Assembly (NCBI GenBank): GCA_001600175.1
Contig: BCJC01000004.1
Location: 1,550,001-1,614,000, forward strand
Length of the DNA: 64,000 nucleotides
Direction of reading: 5' to 3'
DNA from: Erythrobasidium yunnanense
Taxonomy: Eukaryota > Basidiomycota > Cystobasidiomycetes > Erythrobasidiales > Erythrobasidiaceae
Below, in pieces: positions 25,565 to 38,293 of the stretch. Within the stretch, counting starts at the first letter, position 1, and each line of letters begins with the position of its first letter. A model generated the notes under the pieces. That model ran no database searches, had not been told where the DNA came from, and worked only from the letters and a program-made list of their open reading frames with translations. Position numbers and translations under genes: made by a program.

Positions 25565-26367
25565 CTGACAGGAACCGGTATATGAGCATGTTGGAAACTG
25601 ACTCGCGCAGGTAAAGGTAACAACTCACTACGCAAGGCCGTCAAAGCGTGTTAGTAGCAGACGTGTCGCGTAAAGTGGTTCCTGGGCAAGTAGAAGAACA
25701 AGCTTAATAAATGATATGGAATGTCATTTTGTGGCAGAGGTTTTCTCTCTCTTTCCTGGGAACTAACCCCCACCTAGGTGGGTCCCCGAGGCTCCGTCGG
25801 CAAATTGTAAACGAGGTTCCGCAGATGGTTAGTCATGGTAGAAAGCTTTTTCCTGTGGGGTATCCATTAATTAAGAGAGGGAAGGATCTTCTGGACCTCT
25901 GGACGCCCACAAATCGCAGCTGACGCACCGGTTTGGACGGATTGACTGCCCTATCACAAGTTGGCGCCGCCTGGCAAGCATCTCATGCATGTATTTGTTC
26001 TGGCTTGGTTCCCCTAGTAGTCCTCGATGCGGCAAGAGGGGTACTGCATGGGTTGCCATTCTTGTGGAGACGCTTCGCAGGAGGATAGACGTAGTATAGG
26101 CGGGGCTCTGGCGTATGTCGGGGCAGAACAGCCTTGCTTTAGTCTCGATTCATCCACAGCTACCAATGCTCCAAGTCCGGATCGGATGGTCATTAGCAAG
26201 CTGGCTCTGCGACATCTTGTGCGGTATGGACATCAGCTCACGAACGAGGGTATCAGGAGAGTGAGCGATGTGCTGTGTACGCTCAACTGGGATCTGGCCC
26301 ATGGTCAGCTAAGCTATTGTCCATGCATGGCGGAAGCACCCAGGATCCAAGAGAAAAGGACAGTCAT
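25565..26367. other. Upstream region of the GH43 gene
   Basis: An 803-bp region without a convincing gene, upstream of a hydrolase gene likely to be regulated by carbon source. It includes two CCCCAC/GTGGGG matches to the CreA/Mig1-type SYGGRG site and a perfect 14-bp palindrome (listed separately). Confidence 0.5.
25768..25782. promoter_or_regulatory. Palindrome with CreA-type site
   Basis: The 14 bp from 25769 to 25782 (cccacctaggtggg) form a perfect inverted repeat about 205 bp upstream of the GH43 start codon. Its left edge, ccccac (25768-25773), matches the fungal carbon-catabolite repressor site SYGGRG on the minus strand, and a second match (gtggggt) lies at about 25855. Repression by glucose is inferred from family knowledge, not shown. 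Confidence 0.35.
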
Positions 26368-27410
26368 TCAGATCTTCGACCCTGACTCTGCCGATTCTTG
26401 CCACATCGTCCTGCTAGAGCATGCACATACTGTTTTATCGTTTGCTTGCGTTTGGAGCCCACGTCAGACTACATATGCGTAGTGTTAAGCGGACTTGACT
26501 TACTCCATACGCCTGCACTTCTGGCAATAACACCGGCCAATATCCCAGGACCCATCTTCAAGGCTGTTTGCTTATCTGTTTGCGAGGAAGGCGCCAAAGG
26601 TGCGATGACCATAGCTCTGCCTATGATCTCCCATATATTCAGGTCTTTGACCTCTGTGAACAAGTCTCCATAGCCATCCTTCTTGCGTAGTTCTACAAGA
26701 CCTAGTTCTCTGAATATACCTCCTGTCGAAGAAGCGCCTGACGAGATGTCGCCCGTCTTGGCTATGTATACGCCATACTGTATCGGCGTGGGGAGCGAAG
26801 AGGAAGCCGTGGATGAGGATGTGGAAGGAGAGGACATCGCTGGGGATGATGGGTTGGTGGATACATTGAATGAGCTGCTGCCTGAAGCAAGAGCGTTATG
26901 TGCCAGGTTATCATGCTTGATCGTCAGGTCCAGCAGTGTAGTTTTCCCGACTTGTACCTGTCACAGCAGTCAGTACAGATACTCTGCCATGATAACAAGG
27001 GCATACCATCCTGGCTATGCCATTGACGTCTTGCGGGAGACCTTCTTTCTGTTTCTCGGGAGTGAATGATTCAAAGATGCACACTGCAGCTTCACCACCT
27101 TCCGCGCCTGTTCCACGGACGATGACTTGTCTTCCATCTTGCTTCAAAGCTCTTGCGACGCGAGAAGGTGCCGCTGTGCCTTCTAGCGTAAGTCGCTGCT
27201 TGGAAAGGTCGATTTCGTAGCTTGTTACGCCTGGTTCAGCTGACAGGATAGACTTTACGTGCTTGACGCAAGCTTCGCAGTGCTGAAGACATTATCATGA
27301 TGAGCTGGGTGTTCGAACAAGTCGCTGCCTGATATCTGACTAATCCTTACCATTTCTACCGCGAATTCGGTCTTGAAGCTGACATCTGGCTCTAGTTGAG
27401 ATGTACTCAT
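26368..27410 (-). CDS. CCS1: Copper chaperone for Cu/Zn superoxide dismutase
   Basis: Delivers copper to and activates Cu/Zn superoxide dismutase in the cytosol and mitochondrial intermembrane space. Four exons (27410-27351, 27282-27007, 26957-26504, 26444-26368) give 288 residues with closed phases. Domain I is a heavy-metal-binding fold with the MxCxxC site MHCEAC at 20-25, created exactly at the first splice junction. The middle domain is SOD-like (QYGVYIAKTGDISSG, STGGIF). The C-terminal domain III CxC site is CAC at 270-272 (KTVCACSSRTMWQE), encoded by a small last exon. All three functional parts are present, so the gene looks intact. Length is near the fungal norm. Confidence 0.93.
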
Positions 27411-27610
27411 CTTGATGGTAGTGTGCTGTAAATGCTGGTTTGGGAGATAGAGCCAGACACCGGATAGTTGGAGAAGCAAGCCGGGTATATCGACCAAGCG
27501 ATACTTTGCCTGCAGTCTCGAGTGTCATAGCTTACGAGAAAGACTGTTCTACATGTACCTAAGACTGAGGAATTCACTACCGACTGCTTGGCACTGACAG
27601 GACTTCTGTT

Positions 27611-29584
27611 CTACTTCCTTGCCTTGAAGCACAGCTTGAACTCATCTGGAGACAAGCTGACAAGCAGAGTATTCTTGAGCATGATTCTTTCTATCTCCAG
27701 CTTTGAATTGTTTGATGCTGCAACAGCAGGCGGTAGAACAATCTCATAGTTTCTGACGATATTGATCAGAAGACCTGAAGCGACTCCAATATCAGCTCAT
27801 AAGTTTATCGGACAACAGGAGAGGACGACGTACAGGTTAGCTCTGTCCGAGCGAAGTTCTGGCCCGTGCATGATCGCGCACCGCCAGAGAAGGAGAAGAG
27901 AAGATCTCGAGGCCAAGTATATGTATCTGTATCGATGAATCTATCAGGGTTGAAAGTGAACGGGTCCTCCCAAACGGCAGCTATTGACAGAGTACCTGAT
28001 TAGCTTCGTTCAAGCGGCATGTGAAATGTCGAAAACGCACGATCATGCTGCATGCCCCATACATCCAAGAAGATCTTCGAGTCTCTGGGTAGGAACACTT
28101 TCTCTCCTTTCAAAGGTCCTCGCTCGGAGGTAGGCAGCATGACGTCCTGGTCCTCTCTGACCATTTTCGGAATATCGATGACTGCGGGATATCTTCGTAG
28201 GGACTCATAGATGCACGCAAGGGCGCGTGTAAAGTGTGGATAGAGAGAGTATGGTATGACATGGGATGGGTCGGAAGCTTCGGGACATACGTCCATGATG
28301 TGCGTGTAGAGCTTGTCTTGTTCTTCAGGATAGATCGCCATCAGAGCTAGAGTGTACGAAAGCGTATGCGAAGACGTCTCGTGACTGCAACATTGAGTGT
28401 AAAGTCAGCAGATTTCCATACAGACAAGCAGAAGGTATCCTCACCCAGCAAGGAGGAACAGCCATATGTTACCCAACAGTTCCTCCTCACTGAGTTTCTC
28501 AACCCTCTTTCCGGTCTCTGCATCTTTGTCCATCCCACTTTCTTCCGCATCATTTGCTCTTATCAAACACGACAAAAGATCTTTCTTGTCTTCCCCGCTG
28601 CCGTCCGCGATAGCTTTTCTTCGTTCAGCAACCAGTTCCTTCATTGCTTTGTCGAGGTTGTTCTTGTAGTCGTACGCTTCGTGTACTTTTGCAAAGGGAA
28701 GCTTGCCGGTGTAGTTAAGGGAGACGACGAGCGTCATTAGATTGCTGCATGTCCCGTAGATGGCATCTTTGAATTGGCTGGTGAAGGACGATGGATTGAA
28801 CTGTTCGGACAGGATGGGAACTTGTACGCCGTACGCCGTAGTGCAAATGACCTATATCGAGATAGGTGCAATCAGCACAGACCCCATGAGTAGCAGTACC
28901 CTGCGCGCGACTTACATATAGGGCCAGATCAAAACATCGCTTGACGACTCCTTCCTCCATGGCGACACCTTGGCTGTCTGCTTTCGCGGCAAGCTCCTTG
29001 ACCCAGACTCTGGATACGTCATTCGAAGCTTTCCATACGAGTTCATTGACGTCTGCCGTGAATGCTTTTGCGACAATCTTCCTATGTCTTCGGAACGTCT
29101 CGCCTTCGGATATGATCAACGAAGTCCCAAAGATTCTAATGATTTTGTATATATCCAACCATTTTGGAAAGAGGGCTCGATTCTCTAGGTCCAGTATGTA
29201 CTTGATAGAAACGGGATCTGCGATCCTGAACGTCGCATGTGGTTGCGATACACCCATGATGCGGTATATGGTCGTGTTCCATTTCTCATATGTCTTTGCT
29301 CGCGCTGAGGCGATATCGAGATAGCCGAAATACCCTCCCCAGGAGATGTAGGGGATCGAAGGGAGTGCGATTGAAGGTAGTGAAGAGAAGGGCGTCAACC
29401 AGACTGTGCGTCCAGGAACGTCTTTCACAAGAGAGTGCACGGGTCGGTATTTACTGATGCGATAGAGGATGTAGCTGAGTGAGCAGGAGGAGAGGGCCCC
29501 GATGCAGGTTGGGATGTCGATGCGGGTATCGGTGAAGCGCAGGATGGCTAGGAAGATGCATAGACCAAGCAGAGTCGCGAGCAT
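27611..29584 (-). CDS. Cytochrome P450 monooxygenase
   Basis: Haem-thiolate oxygenase, ER-anchored by two hydrophobic N-terminal segments (LLGLCIFLAILRF; CIGALSSCSLSYILY). Five exons (29584-28916, 28851-28445, 28384-28041, 27980-27834, 27774-27611) give 576 residues. The oxygen-activating I-helix motif AGHETS is split by intron 2 (residue 359 on). The ExxR motif is ESLR at 419-422, the PERF-type motif NPDRF is at 484-488, and the haem ligand is Cys511 in FSFSGGARSCTG. No key residue is missing. Substrate and CYP family cannot be told. The neighbours are housekeeping genes, so no metabolic cluster is indicated. Confidence 0.93.
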
Positions 29585-29870
29585 GGCCAGTCAAGTTTGG
29601 ATGGGATGGAATGGAACGAAAGCTGAGATGGAAAGGTTACGGAAGAGAAGGGGATAGGATTATGATGCTTGTACGTCGCGGCGAACCAGGCGAGACCAAA
29701 GCAGAATGACGGCAGGCGTGTGTGTGATGCTAGCGGAGGGAGGTCCGGTCAAACAGCGAGGGAGCAGCTAGATCCAAGAGCCAGTCAGATCAGCATCAAG
29801 GACATCCAGGAGAATCTTGAAGTTGAAGTGAACACGAGAAAGAGCAAAGGGCCCGCGTGTCTCTCTCGTC
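29585..29870. promoter_or_regulatory. Divergent promoter region between P450 and Vam7-like gene
   Basis: A 286-bp divergent spacer. It carries gga-rich tracts near the P450 start. No definite factor site recognised. Confidence 0.35.
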
Positions 29871-31097
29871 ATGACCAACACTTCGTTATCATTGCAAGGC
29901 CTCTACGTTCGCAGCCATCAACGACGAGAAGACTATGTATGCTATGCCATCGAAGTACACGCTGCATCTCCCAGCGGGAGGACATGGACAGTCTGGCGAC
30001 GATACAGCGAGTTTGAGGCATTGGTCAGCGACATTGACTCCGAGCTAGCATCAAGCAACACTCCAGCTTCATCTTCATCATGGAAGCTACCTCCTTTACC
30101 GCCCAAGAGGGAGAACCTGTCGACCATCATGCTCAAACCCTGGAAAGGCGTCTCGGGCAACAAAGACGAGGACTTCATTGCAAAGCGCCAGGCTGGACTG
30201 GAACGATTCTTGAGAGCTATACTGGCTAGCAAAGATGAGAGAGCACAAGCTGTGCGCCAGACGAGGGCGTGGATTGCCTTTCTGGGCGCGGACGCATCAT
30301 CGTCATCTAACTCTGGTAGTACTTCCAAAGCATCAGAGAATGCTTTCACTGCTTCTTCGTGGTTGGAGGAATACAGTGCGCTTGATGGACAAGTGAAAGA
30401 AATCCAGTCACTCCTGCACAAGCGGGATGCCCTTATCGATAAAGGCGACACGATCTCTGCGCATAAAGCGAGTGTAGACGCCAAGAAGTTACTCGCAAAA
30501 CAGACATCTAGCATGACTGTCTTAGCGAGCGCACTGGATGACCTTGCAAAGGGTGGACTGAGCGAAGGTGAATTGAGAAGGAGGTTGGACATGGTCGCGA
30601 AGATGCAGGACAAGACGCTGTTATTGGGACAACTCGCTGCGAACGTATCTACAGCTGCGCGCTTATCATCTGCATCGAGGAATACACCTAGTACAGCCAA
30701 TTCGGAAAACAGGACGGCTCTTCTAGGACCTGCATCATCATCATCAGGCAAGCCTGTGACGAGGGTGCTGGGTAAAGCAGCAGTGGTACAAGAGACGGAA
30801 CAGACACGGACGCTGGACAATATGGGTTTACTGCAGATGCAGCTACAACAAGTGGACGATCAGGACCAGAAGCTTAATAGCTTAACGGCTGTCATCAGGA
30901 GACAGAGGGAGTTGGCTACTGCTATTGGAGTAGAGCTGAACGAGCAGAATGAGATGCTGGATGGGGTGAGTTATCCTCTTCATTCCGGTTGCGAACGAAT
31001 TTACTGATACGGGTCTCTGCTCCAGCTCTCGAATGATGTGGATAGGACGGGCGCCAAACTCGCGAAAGCCAAGCAGCAGATCAAGAGGCTGGAATAA
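29871..31097 (+). CDS. VAM7: Vam7-like PX-domain Qc-SNARE
   Basis: Vacuolar fusion SNARE without a membrane anchor, held on membranes by a phosphoinositide-binding PX domain. Two exons (29871-30965, 31026-31097) give 388 residues. The PX domain covers roughly residues 5-120 and shows the RRYSEFEAL signature and the Pro-rich loop LPPLPPKRENL. A helical linker follows, then a C-terminal SNARE motif (about 315-388) with heptads ending in IGVELNEQNEMLDGLSNDVD, where the central Gln fits the zero layer. There is no transmembrane helix after the SNARE motif, as in Vam7. The SNARE motif is completed only by the second exon. Confidence 0.88.
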
Positions 31098-31315
31098 ACG
31101 CCTACTATCAGTATTCACGCAATTTCAAGTACACCCTTCGTTTGATACCCTTTCCGGCAGTGTGTGTTGCGCAGGCAGGCTGCACGATATTGTTGTTACA
31201 TGCTAGCTCCCTCATTCATACTTTCTATTGCTATACATTGTTCTTCGTTAACCCTCCTGGCTTTCTGACACCTCCTACATCTCTTTGCTTTCTTCCCAAG
31301 CTTGAAGTATCAACG

Positions 31316-33070
31316 ATGCGGACTAGTTCTGTCTTTATCGCTTCTCTAGCAGTCGCAGCTTCCACAGCCAACGCAGGCTTCCTCGACAAGCTGCGCGGTG
31401 CTTCGCCGTCCTCAGCAGTCGACGCAGCCCTCCCCGTCCCTCCAGCAGAGCCGTCTCTCGTTGGCCATGATCCATTCGCAGCTGGTAATGCAGAAACGAC
31501 AACGACGACGGTGATAGTCGCAGCTACGCCCATTCCTGGTGGTCCAAGTGTAGCGAGGGGACAAGGCGCTGCTGAAACAATACCAGCTGGCTCTGGCTCC
31601 GCGAAGACCGCGCCAGCTTCAACAGCGCAGAAAGTTCAAGAACCATATACTGGCCTGGAATACAGATGGAAAGCCATCAGAGTGAGCTTATACTCCCTAC
31701 GCCTGTCTTCAGGATGTTTTGCTGATGTCTGTTGGCCCTCCTGCCAGATTCGGCCCGGCGAGCTCAAACGCGAAGGACTCGCAGCGTGCGTCCTTCATTG
31801 ACAGAGAATCACTGAGAAAGATGTGCTAATGAAGGTCTAACGCGGGCAGCCTCCTCATCGGCGCATACATTGCGATCTCCCTCCTTGGCAAGCGCAAGAA
31901 TCAGGAAGAAGCTCTCGCATGGTGGAAGGCGCACTTTGATATCCTCAATGAGGTGTGTGTCTTCTTCTCGTGAAACATGTGTCGAGGCTAACGCTCGAGG
32001 GTTTCCGCAGAACTTCTCGTCCTTCCTGAGCAGGCCCGGCAGTGCAGCTCTCACACGTCTTGATCCCAACACTTACGTAGGACATGGCTCTGGTCGACGA
32101 GGCACCTCCGGTCTCACCGCAAGCATTTCGACTTATCCTCGACACGACATTGCTCAGCTTGTCTATTACTTGGGGAACAAGCTCTACGACCTCACCTGGG
32201 TACCTTCCGCAAATAGCGTCGTTCTCTCATTCGAACTACCTGCCTTGGAGAACGCTAAGAACCAAGAAGATTTCGTATTTGCAATCGTTGCAAAGAACCA
32301 GATGCAGCAAGTCAAAGATAGACGATGGGACTTGTCGGCTTTCGCGTCCAGTGTGGCTGAGAGACCGGATGTACTCAAAGGAGATGAATTTGTGGTCTTC
32401 TCAGAGGGAGGTCAGCTCAATGATTGGTTCTTCAAGAGAGAGAAAGTCGGCATCAAGGAGTTGTGGGGAAGCGAGGATCCAGCTGCAAAGAAAGCGCTGG
32501 GATATCTGCAGAGCTTGATCATCTCGGACCTCGTTAGCGAGAGGCCTGAGGAATCGTGAGTGGATCTCTGCATCTTTTTGCATGTCTGGATTCCAGCGAC
32601 GCTGACATGCGATATGCCAATCCTAGCACCCTCGAGAAGCTCGGCTCTATCCCTAAGTCCCGAAAGCTCATCTTGACAATGACGCTGCCTGCCAAGAGCC
32701 GCGCAGAAGAGACGCGTCCTTTGGTCGAGCTGGCTTTCAACCTGCTAGACGTGCTAGCCAAAGGCGGCGTCCCCTCCGATACACTCAATAAGAGCGTACG
32801 TACCATCTCTCCTTATGATGTTCCTAGTCATGATCAGCTGACTTGTGTGCTGGCCTGCAGAAAAAGCGCCGAGCGGACATCTACAACCTCCTCCTGTCCG
32901 AGTCGCGCAAAGAAGCCTCAGAGAAGAAATTGACAGAAGCTAGAGCGCTCAAGAAGCGTATAGAGGATGAGAAGAAGGACAAGATGAGTCTCAGCGAGCG
33001 CAGGAAATTGGAGGCTAAAGAGAGGGAGAAGGAGATGATCAAACAGGCTAAGAAGCAGCAGAAGAAGTAG
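31316..33070 (+). CDS. CCDC47-family ER membrane protein (PAT complex type)
   Basis: CCDC47 relatives are ER membrane proteins of the multipass translocon, acting in membrane-protein folding and calcium handling. Six exons (31316-31681, 31748-31785, 31850-31952, 32011-32555, 32627-32795, 32861-33070) give 476 residues. A signal peptide (MRTSSVFIASLAVAASTANA) and a membrane helix at about 136-148 (LLIGAYIAISLLG) are seen. The conserved family core contains KDRRWDLSAF, EFVVFSEGGQ and RKLILTMTLP, and the protein ends in the typical Lys/Glu-rich coiled tail (REKEMIKQAKKQQKK). The second exon is 38 nt. The family call rests on the whole-protein pattern. Confidence 0.85.
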
Positions 33071-33378
33071 AGAAACTGAGCCAAACTGAGCAAAATGCAA
33101 GCGTAAAAGTATGTGATGAGATACCCTGCCTTAGAAGCCAGCTCTACTCGATATGCTCCTGCTAGTCCAGGACAAAGCTAGTCTTCGCTTTGAATAGCAA
33201 GACCATCAATTATGCAATGCAAACAAAGCATACCCAACGATCTCTAACTCGACAGTCTTACTCTCCATTGCTTCTTGACCTCTTCTTCGTCATTTCGCCA
33301 ACTCGTTCATACTTCACCGACTTCTACATGATTCCTTCGCATCTTCGGTAGCAGGAAAGGACAGGAGTGTTGCCTTCG
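33071..33378. other. Intergenic stretch
   Basis: A spacer of 308 bp between tandem + strand genes; it holds the CCDC47-family 3' flank and the POM152 promoter. Nothing else seen. Confidence 0.5.
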
Positions 33379-36300
33379 ATGAGCAATCCCAACGACGCCA
33401 ACAGGCAGGACGCTGGTCCACTCGTCTCGCTGGAATACTGCGATGCGCCGACACAGCGATTCTATACGGTGGGCCGAGAGACACCTTAAAACAAGCAATG
33501 CCTTCAGGAAGAGCTGACATCTGTGCTGTTCGCAGACCGCCCTCTTCGTCCTTCTACAATCCTACAAGCTCTTCGCATTCATCGAATCCTACGTGACTTC
33601 TTCAAGCAGCAGCAGGCCATGGCTTCTCTTGAAATACTCCTTCTACGACATCCTCGTCCTTGCTGTCATACTCCCACGACTGAGAATACCACGCTTCATC
33701 TGGCCTGCTAGAGTTACAGCCCTACTCGTTGGAACAGTCTTGCTTTGCAATTGGATCATTGTCGGAGATTGGCAAGCTAGAAGCTTGTTGGGCATCTTCA
33801 GTATTGTTCTACCTACGTCTTTCAGAGGTAGCATGACTTCCCAGATTACGAGGAAGCAGGCTGATGCGATTGTTGCATACAGACTACTTCTCCTTCGACT
33901 TGGCCATCCTCGAACACCGGATACGATACAGCTCCTTACTAGACCCCGCAGCGCATATCTTAGGCTCGCACACCATTCATATCCTCCCTCACTCTACTGC
34001 TCGTTTCCCAGCAGGTCTTCTCGAAACTTCCGCACAAGCAAGCACCTATCTATCCTGCGTATCCGTAGAAGAGAGTGGACCATTCACACCCACACGATAT
34101 GCGACTATTCCCGTCCTCTTCAACAACACATCGCCGAAATGGCTCCAGTACAGCATAACGCCCTTCGGACAGACAGAACGGAAGCTTTATAACCTCTCGT
34201 CAGACGATTTCGAGAAAGTAGCGGTGTCGAAGCATAAGCGCAGCTCGAAATATACGGCCTACGAAGAGGATATGGAGGAATGGGAAGCAGAAGACAGAGC
34301 TCGGCTGGCACAACAGGAAGAATACGATTTTGCGACTGCTTCTGGCACAGTTGGACAGAAGTTCCTAGGGTATGATGGAGACCATGATTCAGATATGGCA
34401 GTTGGCTTTGCGAACAGCGGAAAGAAGAGCAAGAAGGGAAAATCCGCAGCTGCATCTTGGGAGATTCAAGCGCTGCTGAGGAACATGGATCTACAAGCTT
34501 CTCAGTCTGTTTACTCATTCCAAGTCAAGACGCCCGGAATACTTCGTATCGAAAGAGTTATCGATAAAGCGAATAACGATATCCGCATACCTGCTTCATC
34601 AGGTAACGGCCTCACGATCGTTCCCTGTCCTTCTGCGGAGTTCATAGAAAGTAAGAGTAAAGAGCAGACGACATGTCAAACGACGGCGCGTACCGCCGGA
34701 GACCCAGGAAATAACGTCGATATAGGAGTCAAGCTCTTTGGCTACCCTCCCCTCAGATTGAGCTATCATCGTATACAAGGAGGTGGAGCAGGTTCAAAGG
34801 ATAGAGAAGCGTTCCATATAGACGGAATAGCACAAGATGGGGCAGTCTTGTCTCCGCATCTTCTGGGCGGCTCGAACAAGAAATGCTCCTCTGGCTCCAG
34901 CTCTGCCTCGAGTGCACAACAACCGCTCCAGATCACGTACGGTGGGCAGCCAGCTGGAAATGCTGCTGTGCCGGACACGATGACACTGCGGCTGAACGTG
35001 ACGCGAAATGTCGCAGGTCTGCAGGTATTTAGGCTAGACAAAGTGACAGACGCCTTCGGGCATGTGCAAGATATCTCCGCTCTCCGTGATCAATATTCTC
35101 TTGTTTCTGCTTCAGCAACAGGCAAAGCAGCAAATTCACCTGGCCAAGCCAAGCGGTCCCTTATGGGCAAGAAAGACACCGCGAATAGCAATACACAAGC
35201 CCGTCTACTGAATATAAGCGAACGCAAAGTCAGGGTCTATCCTCGAAGCAGTATCAATTTCTATGGCTGTGGAGGTGCAAGCGGAACAAGTCTTGGTGAA
35301 TCAGTCAAGTTGCTCAAAGGAAAGAAGACGAAATTACAAATGAGGGTAACAAGCTCTGCTTCGACGAGCCGGTCGGAGGCAGAAGATGATGCACCTTGGT
35401 CTGCTAAAATCGCTTTTACGCCTGATGATGATAGCTCCAGCCAAGGCTGGGAGAAGGAGGTCACGCTTAGGCAGAAACAGGAATACCTAGAAGTAGACGC
35501 CCCGGGAAGGTATACCCTTACAAGCTTGGATGGTATGCATTGTCCAGGAGACGTACTGGAACCGAGCGAGGTGAGTATTGTTTCGTGTGTAAGAGGCGAT
35601 GCTAGGCTGATCAAGCTTCGTGCAGTGCAATGTCTACACCCCTCCTCTACCTACAGTCGATCTGTCTCTAGATCCAATCACACATGCTTGTGCCGGCGAA
35701 GTCGGCTTACGAGCTATCTTCTCGTTGACGGGAGAAGCACCTTACAAGATCAGCTACTCCGTGACGCATGGCTCCGGGCGACCCACGCAGTACACGAAGA
35801 CTGTCCGCTCAGGATCGCGGGACGAACTTGAGCTTCGCCCAGAACAGACCGGCGAATTCACATACGAATTCATAAGTTTACACGACAAGAACTATGATAG
35901 TATACCTATCTCAAGGACGGTCAAACAAGTCGTACATCCTTTGGCTGGAGTCAAATTTGTCAATCCTGGAAAAGAGAGGAGCTTCTGGTCGTGCGAAGGA
36001 GAAGCTGCCGTGGACAAGACTATCAAAGTACCCGTTGAGCTAAAGGGCACAGCTCCATGGACGCTTGAGTATCGAATACTAGGCAACAAACAGCCTTTTA
36101 CCGTTTCGGACATCACGCAAGCGAAGCTGGATCTGGATGTGCCTATTCCTCCAAAGGTACTGAAGAACGGAGGAAGCTTCACGCTCTCGATAGTCAGTGT
36201 CAAGGATGGAAGAGGATGCTCCCAGCCTATGACGGTCGAGGATCTGGTAGTGAATGTCATGAAGAGCAGCCCAACGGCTGCTTTCGCAAACGCGAACAGA

Positions 36301-38038
36301 AATCAAGTCATCACGGTCAAGCAGGGAGAACAGGTGCAACTACCGCTCAGACTTACTGGAGAAGGGGTATGTCGCTGTAGTTTCCTGTGCGTTGGCCGTA
36401 CTGATGCTATGTCGGTTGTTTTACAGCCCTGGAAAGTAACGTATCAGCACTCGACAGAAAAGCCACGCACGGTGACTGTGAAAGCAGCGAATGGCCAGCT
36501 TCTTGTTGATCAAGCAGGCGCATACACGCTTCTCTCCGTCTCAGATGCACACTGCCCAGGCACAATCACCTCTACTCGGTCTTCGCATACTATATCATGG
36601 ATTGAAAAGCCCACGGTAGCTCTTGCAAAAGACCTCGGAAAGATCGCCAAGAATGGATCCGTGATCCGACCGCCTGTCTGCGAGGGAGTGCCAGATACAG
36701 CTGGTTTCGTTCTTTCTGGTCAATCGCCATACACCGTGGCTTACGATCTTATTGAAGATTCTACCGCTAGTGAAGGCAGCAGTAGCAAACGTACAAAGCT
36801 CGATCTGCAGACGGTACAGAAACATGCGCAATTCGAGCTCGTCACATCTACTGCCGGACACAGGATCTACGAGCTCACAGGCGTCAGCGACTCTGTCTAT
36901 ACTGCTCTGTCAAAAGAAGGCATCCTCGCATCTTCGGAGGGCGGAGTAAAGAACATCGCCAGGTTAGAGCAGGATGTCCTCGCTCGACCCACCGCGCACT
37001 TCGTAGACCGCGATCGGGCGCCTATCTATTGTGTCAAAGAATCCTTAAACGAACGCGACCATGGGCTAGAGATTTGCTTCTCTGGGATACCGCCTTTTAG
37101 AGCCGAGTTCGAAGTTGCTCCGGAAGGCTCGCACATGTCGCAACGCTATTCGGACGTCCATATCTCAAGCAAGACATGGCAGCTATCTCTACCTCACACT
37201 CTGTCGGAGCCTGGACCGTTTTCAGTCTTCTTGCGGCGGGTAGTCGACGCTACAGGCTGTGAGCGGACCTACGCTCGAGGAACAAAAGGCACCTTCGCAC
37301 GACTGGAAGTAGTAGAGATAGCTTCTATCTCAGCTGTGCAAGTACAGAAAGATCACTGTGTGGGAGAAAGCCTCGACTTTGTGCTACAGGGTGCAAGCCC
37401 ATGGACAGTCAACTACGAGTTCAACGGCAAAAAACAGAGCGTCTCTAGCAAAGATTCTCGCTTCTCGCGGGTGGCAGAGTCACCTGGCGACTTCTCTATC
37501 AAGTCGGTAGCACAGTGCGTATATGTCCTCGCCTCAAGTAAGACCGCAGCTGATCCCTTGATTAGCTACCGCGACTCTTGCAAATCTATCGTGACGGATA
37601 TCCATAAAACCATCCACCCTCTTCCAGCTGCAAAAGTACACAGTGGAACTACCTTCATCGAGAACATCAGAGAAGGCGATCAAGCAGAGATTGTCTTCGA
37701 ATTCGAGGGGACGCCGCCTTTCAGTGAGTGCACTCTTGCGGGAATTCGTGTCTCTGCTGACGATATCGTGTAGCTTTCACATATACCAAGTCGCTGCCCG
37801 CGAATTCCAAGTCCAGGAAGCCGACCATACAAGAGACGCATACAATCACGTAGGTCCTCGACAATCAAGGACGTGATCAGTAACTGATACTCGTGTGACA
37901 CACAGCGGCGTCACTACCAATCGATACTCTATCTATACACAGTCTGAAGGGACCTGGGCTGTCACCAGCATAAGCGATGCTCACTGCTCTTATCCGCCGT
38001 TAGACAGGGCAGACAGGAAGCTGCTTACGCCGTCATAA
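33379..38038 (+). CDS. POM152: Nuclear pore membrane glycoprotein POM152
   Basis: Membrane-ring nucleoporin of fungi. Eight exons (33379-33468, 33536-33827, 33883-35570, 35626-36366, 36427-37514, 37566-37723, 37774-37849, 37906-38038) give 1421 residues. After a short N-terminus with the family signature DAPTQRFYT there are three hydrophobic segments (ALFVLLQSYKLFAFI; FYDILVLAVILPRL; VTALLVGTVLLCNWIIVG). A long lumenal part of Ig-like repeats follows, in which motifs of the type PPF-x-x-x-Y or PW-x-x-x-Y recur (APYKISY, APWTLEY, PWKVTYQ, SPYTVAY, SPWTVNY, PPFTFTY), each followed by a Gly/Leu-x-Asp-x-x-Cys element (SVSDAHCPG). Intron positions were confirmed because the repeats continue across them. 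It is intact. Confidence 0.93.
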
Positions 38039-38293
38039 GGAGCAGTAATCAGAAGATGTACATACCCCTCGTTGTATTCCCTTAAAGTTCTTGTATAACA
38101 AGTAATGTCAACAATACCTTTTCTTCGGATGACAATCGACACAATGCCATGGAGTGAGCTGACAAGCGGACAGAGCGACAGTACATGATTCCTGACGCTA
38201 GAGTCACGCAGATTCGATGGCATCATCTATCATGCTACGTTGAGCAGCACCGATCCGACTTCAGGCATTTCAGGCGCGCAGACCAACGCAGCC

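Noticed and set aside
26027-26482. Plus-strand frame of 151 codons with several Cys
   Set aside because: Its end overlaps the last CCS1 exon antisense, it lacks family features, and the rest lies in the GH43 upstream region.
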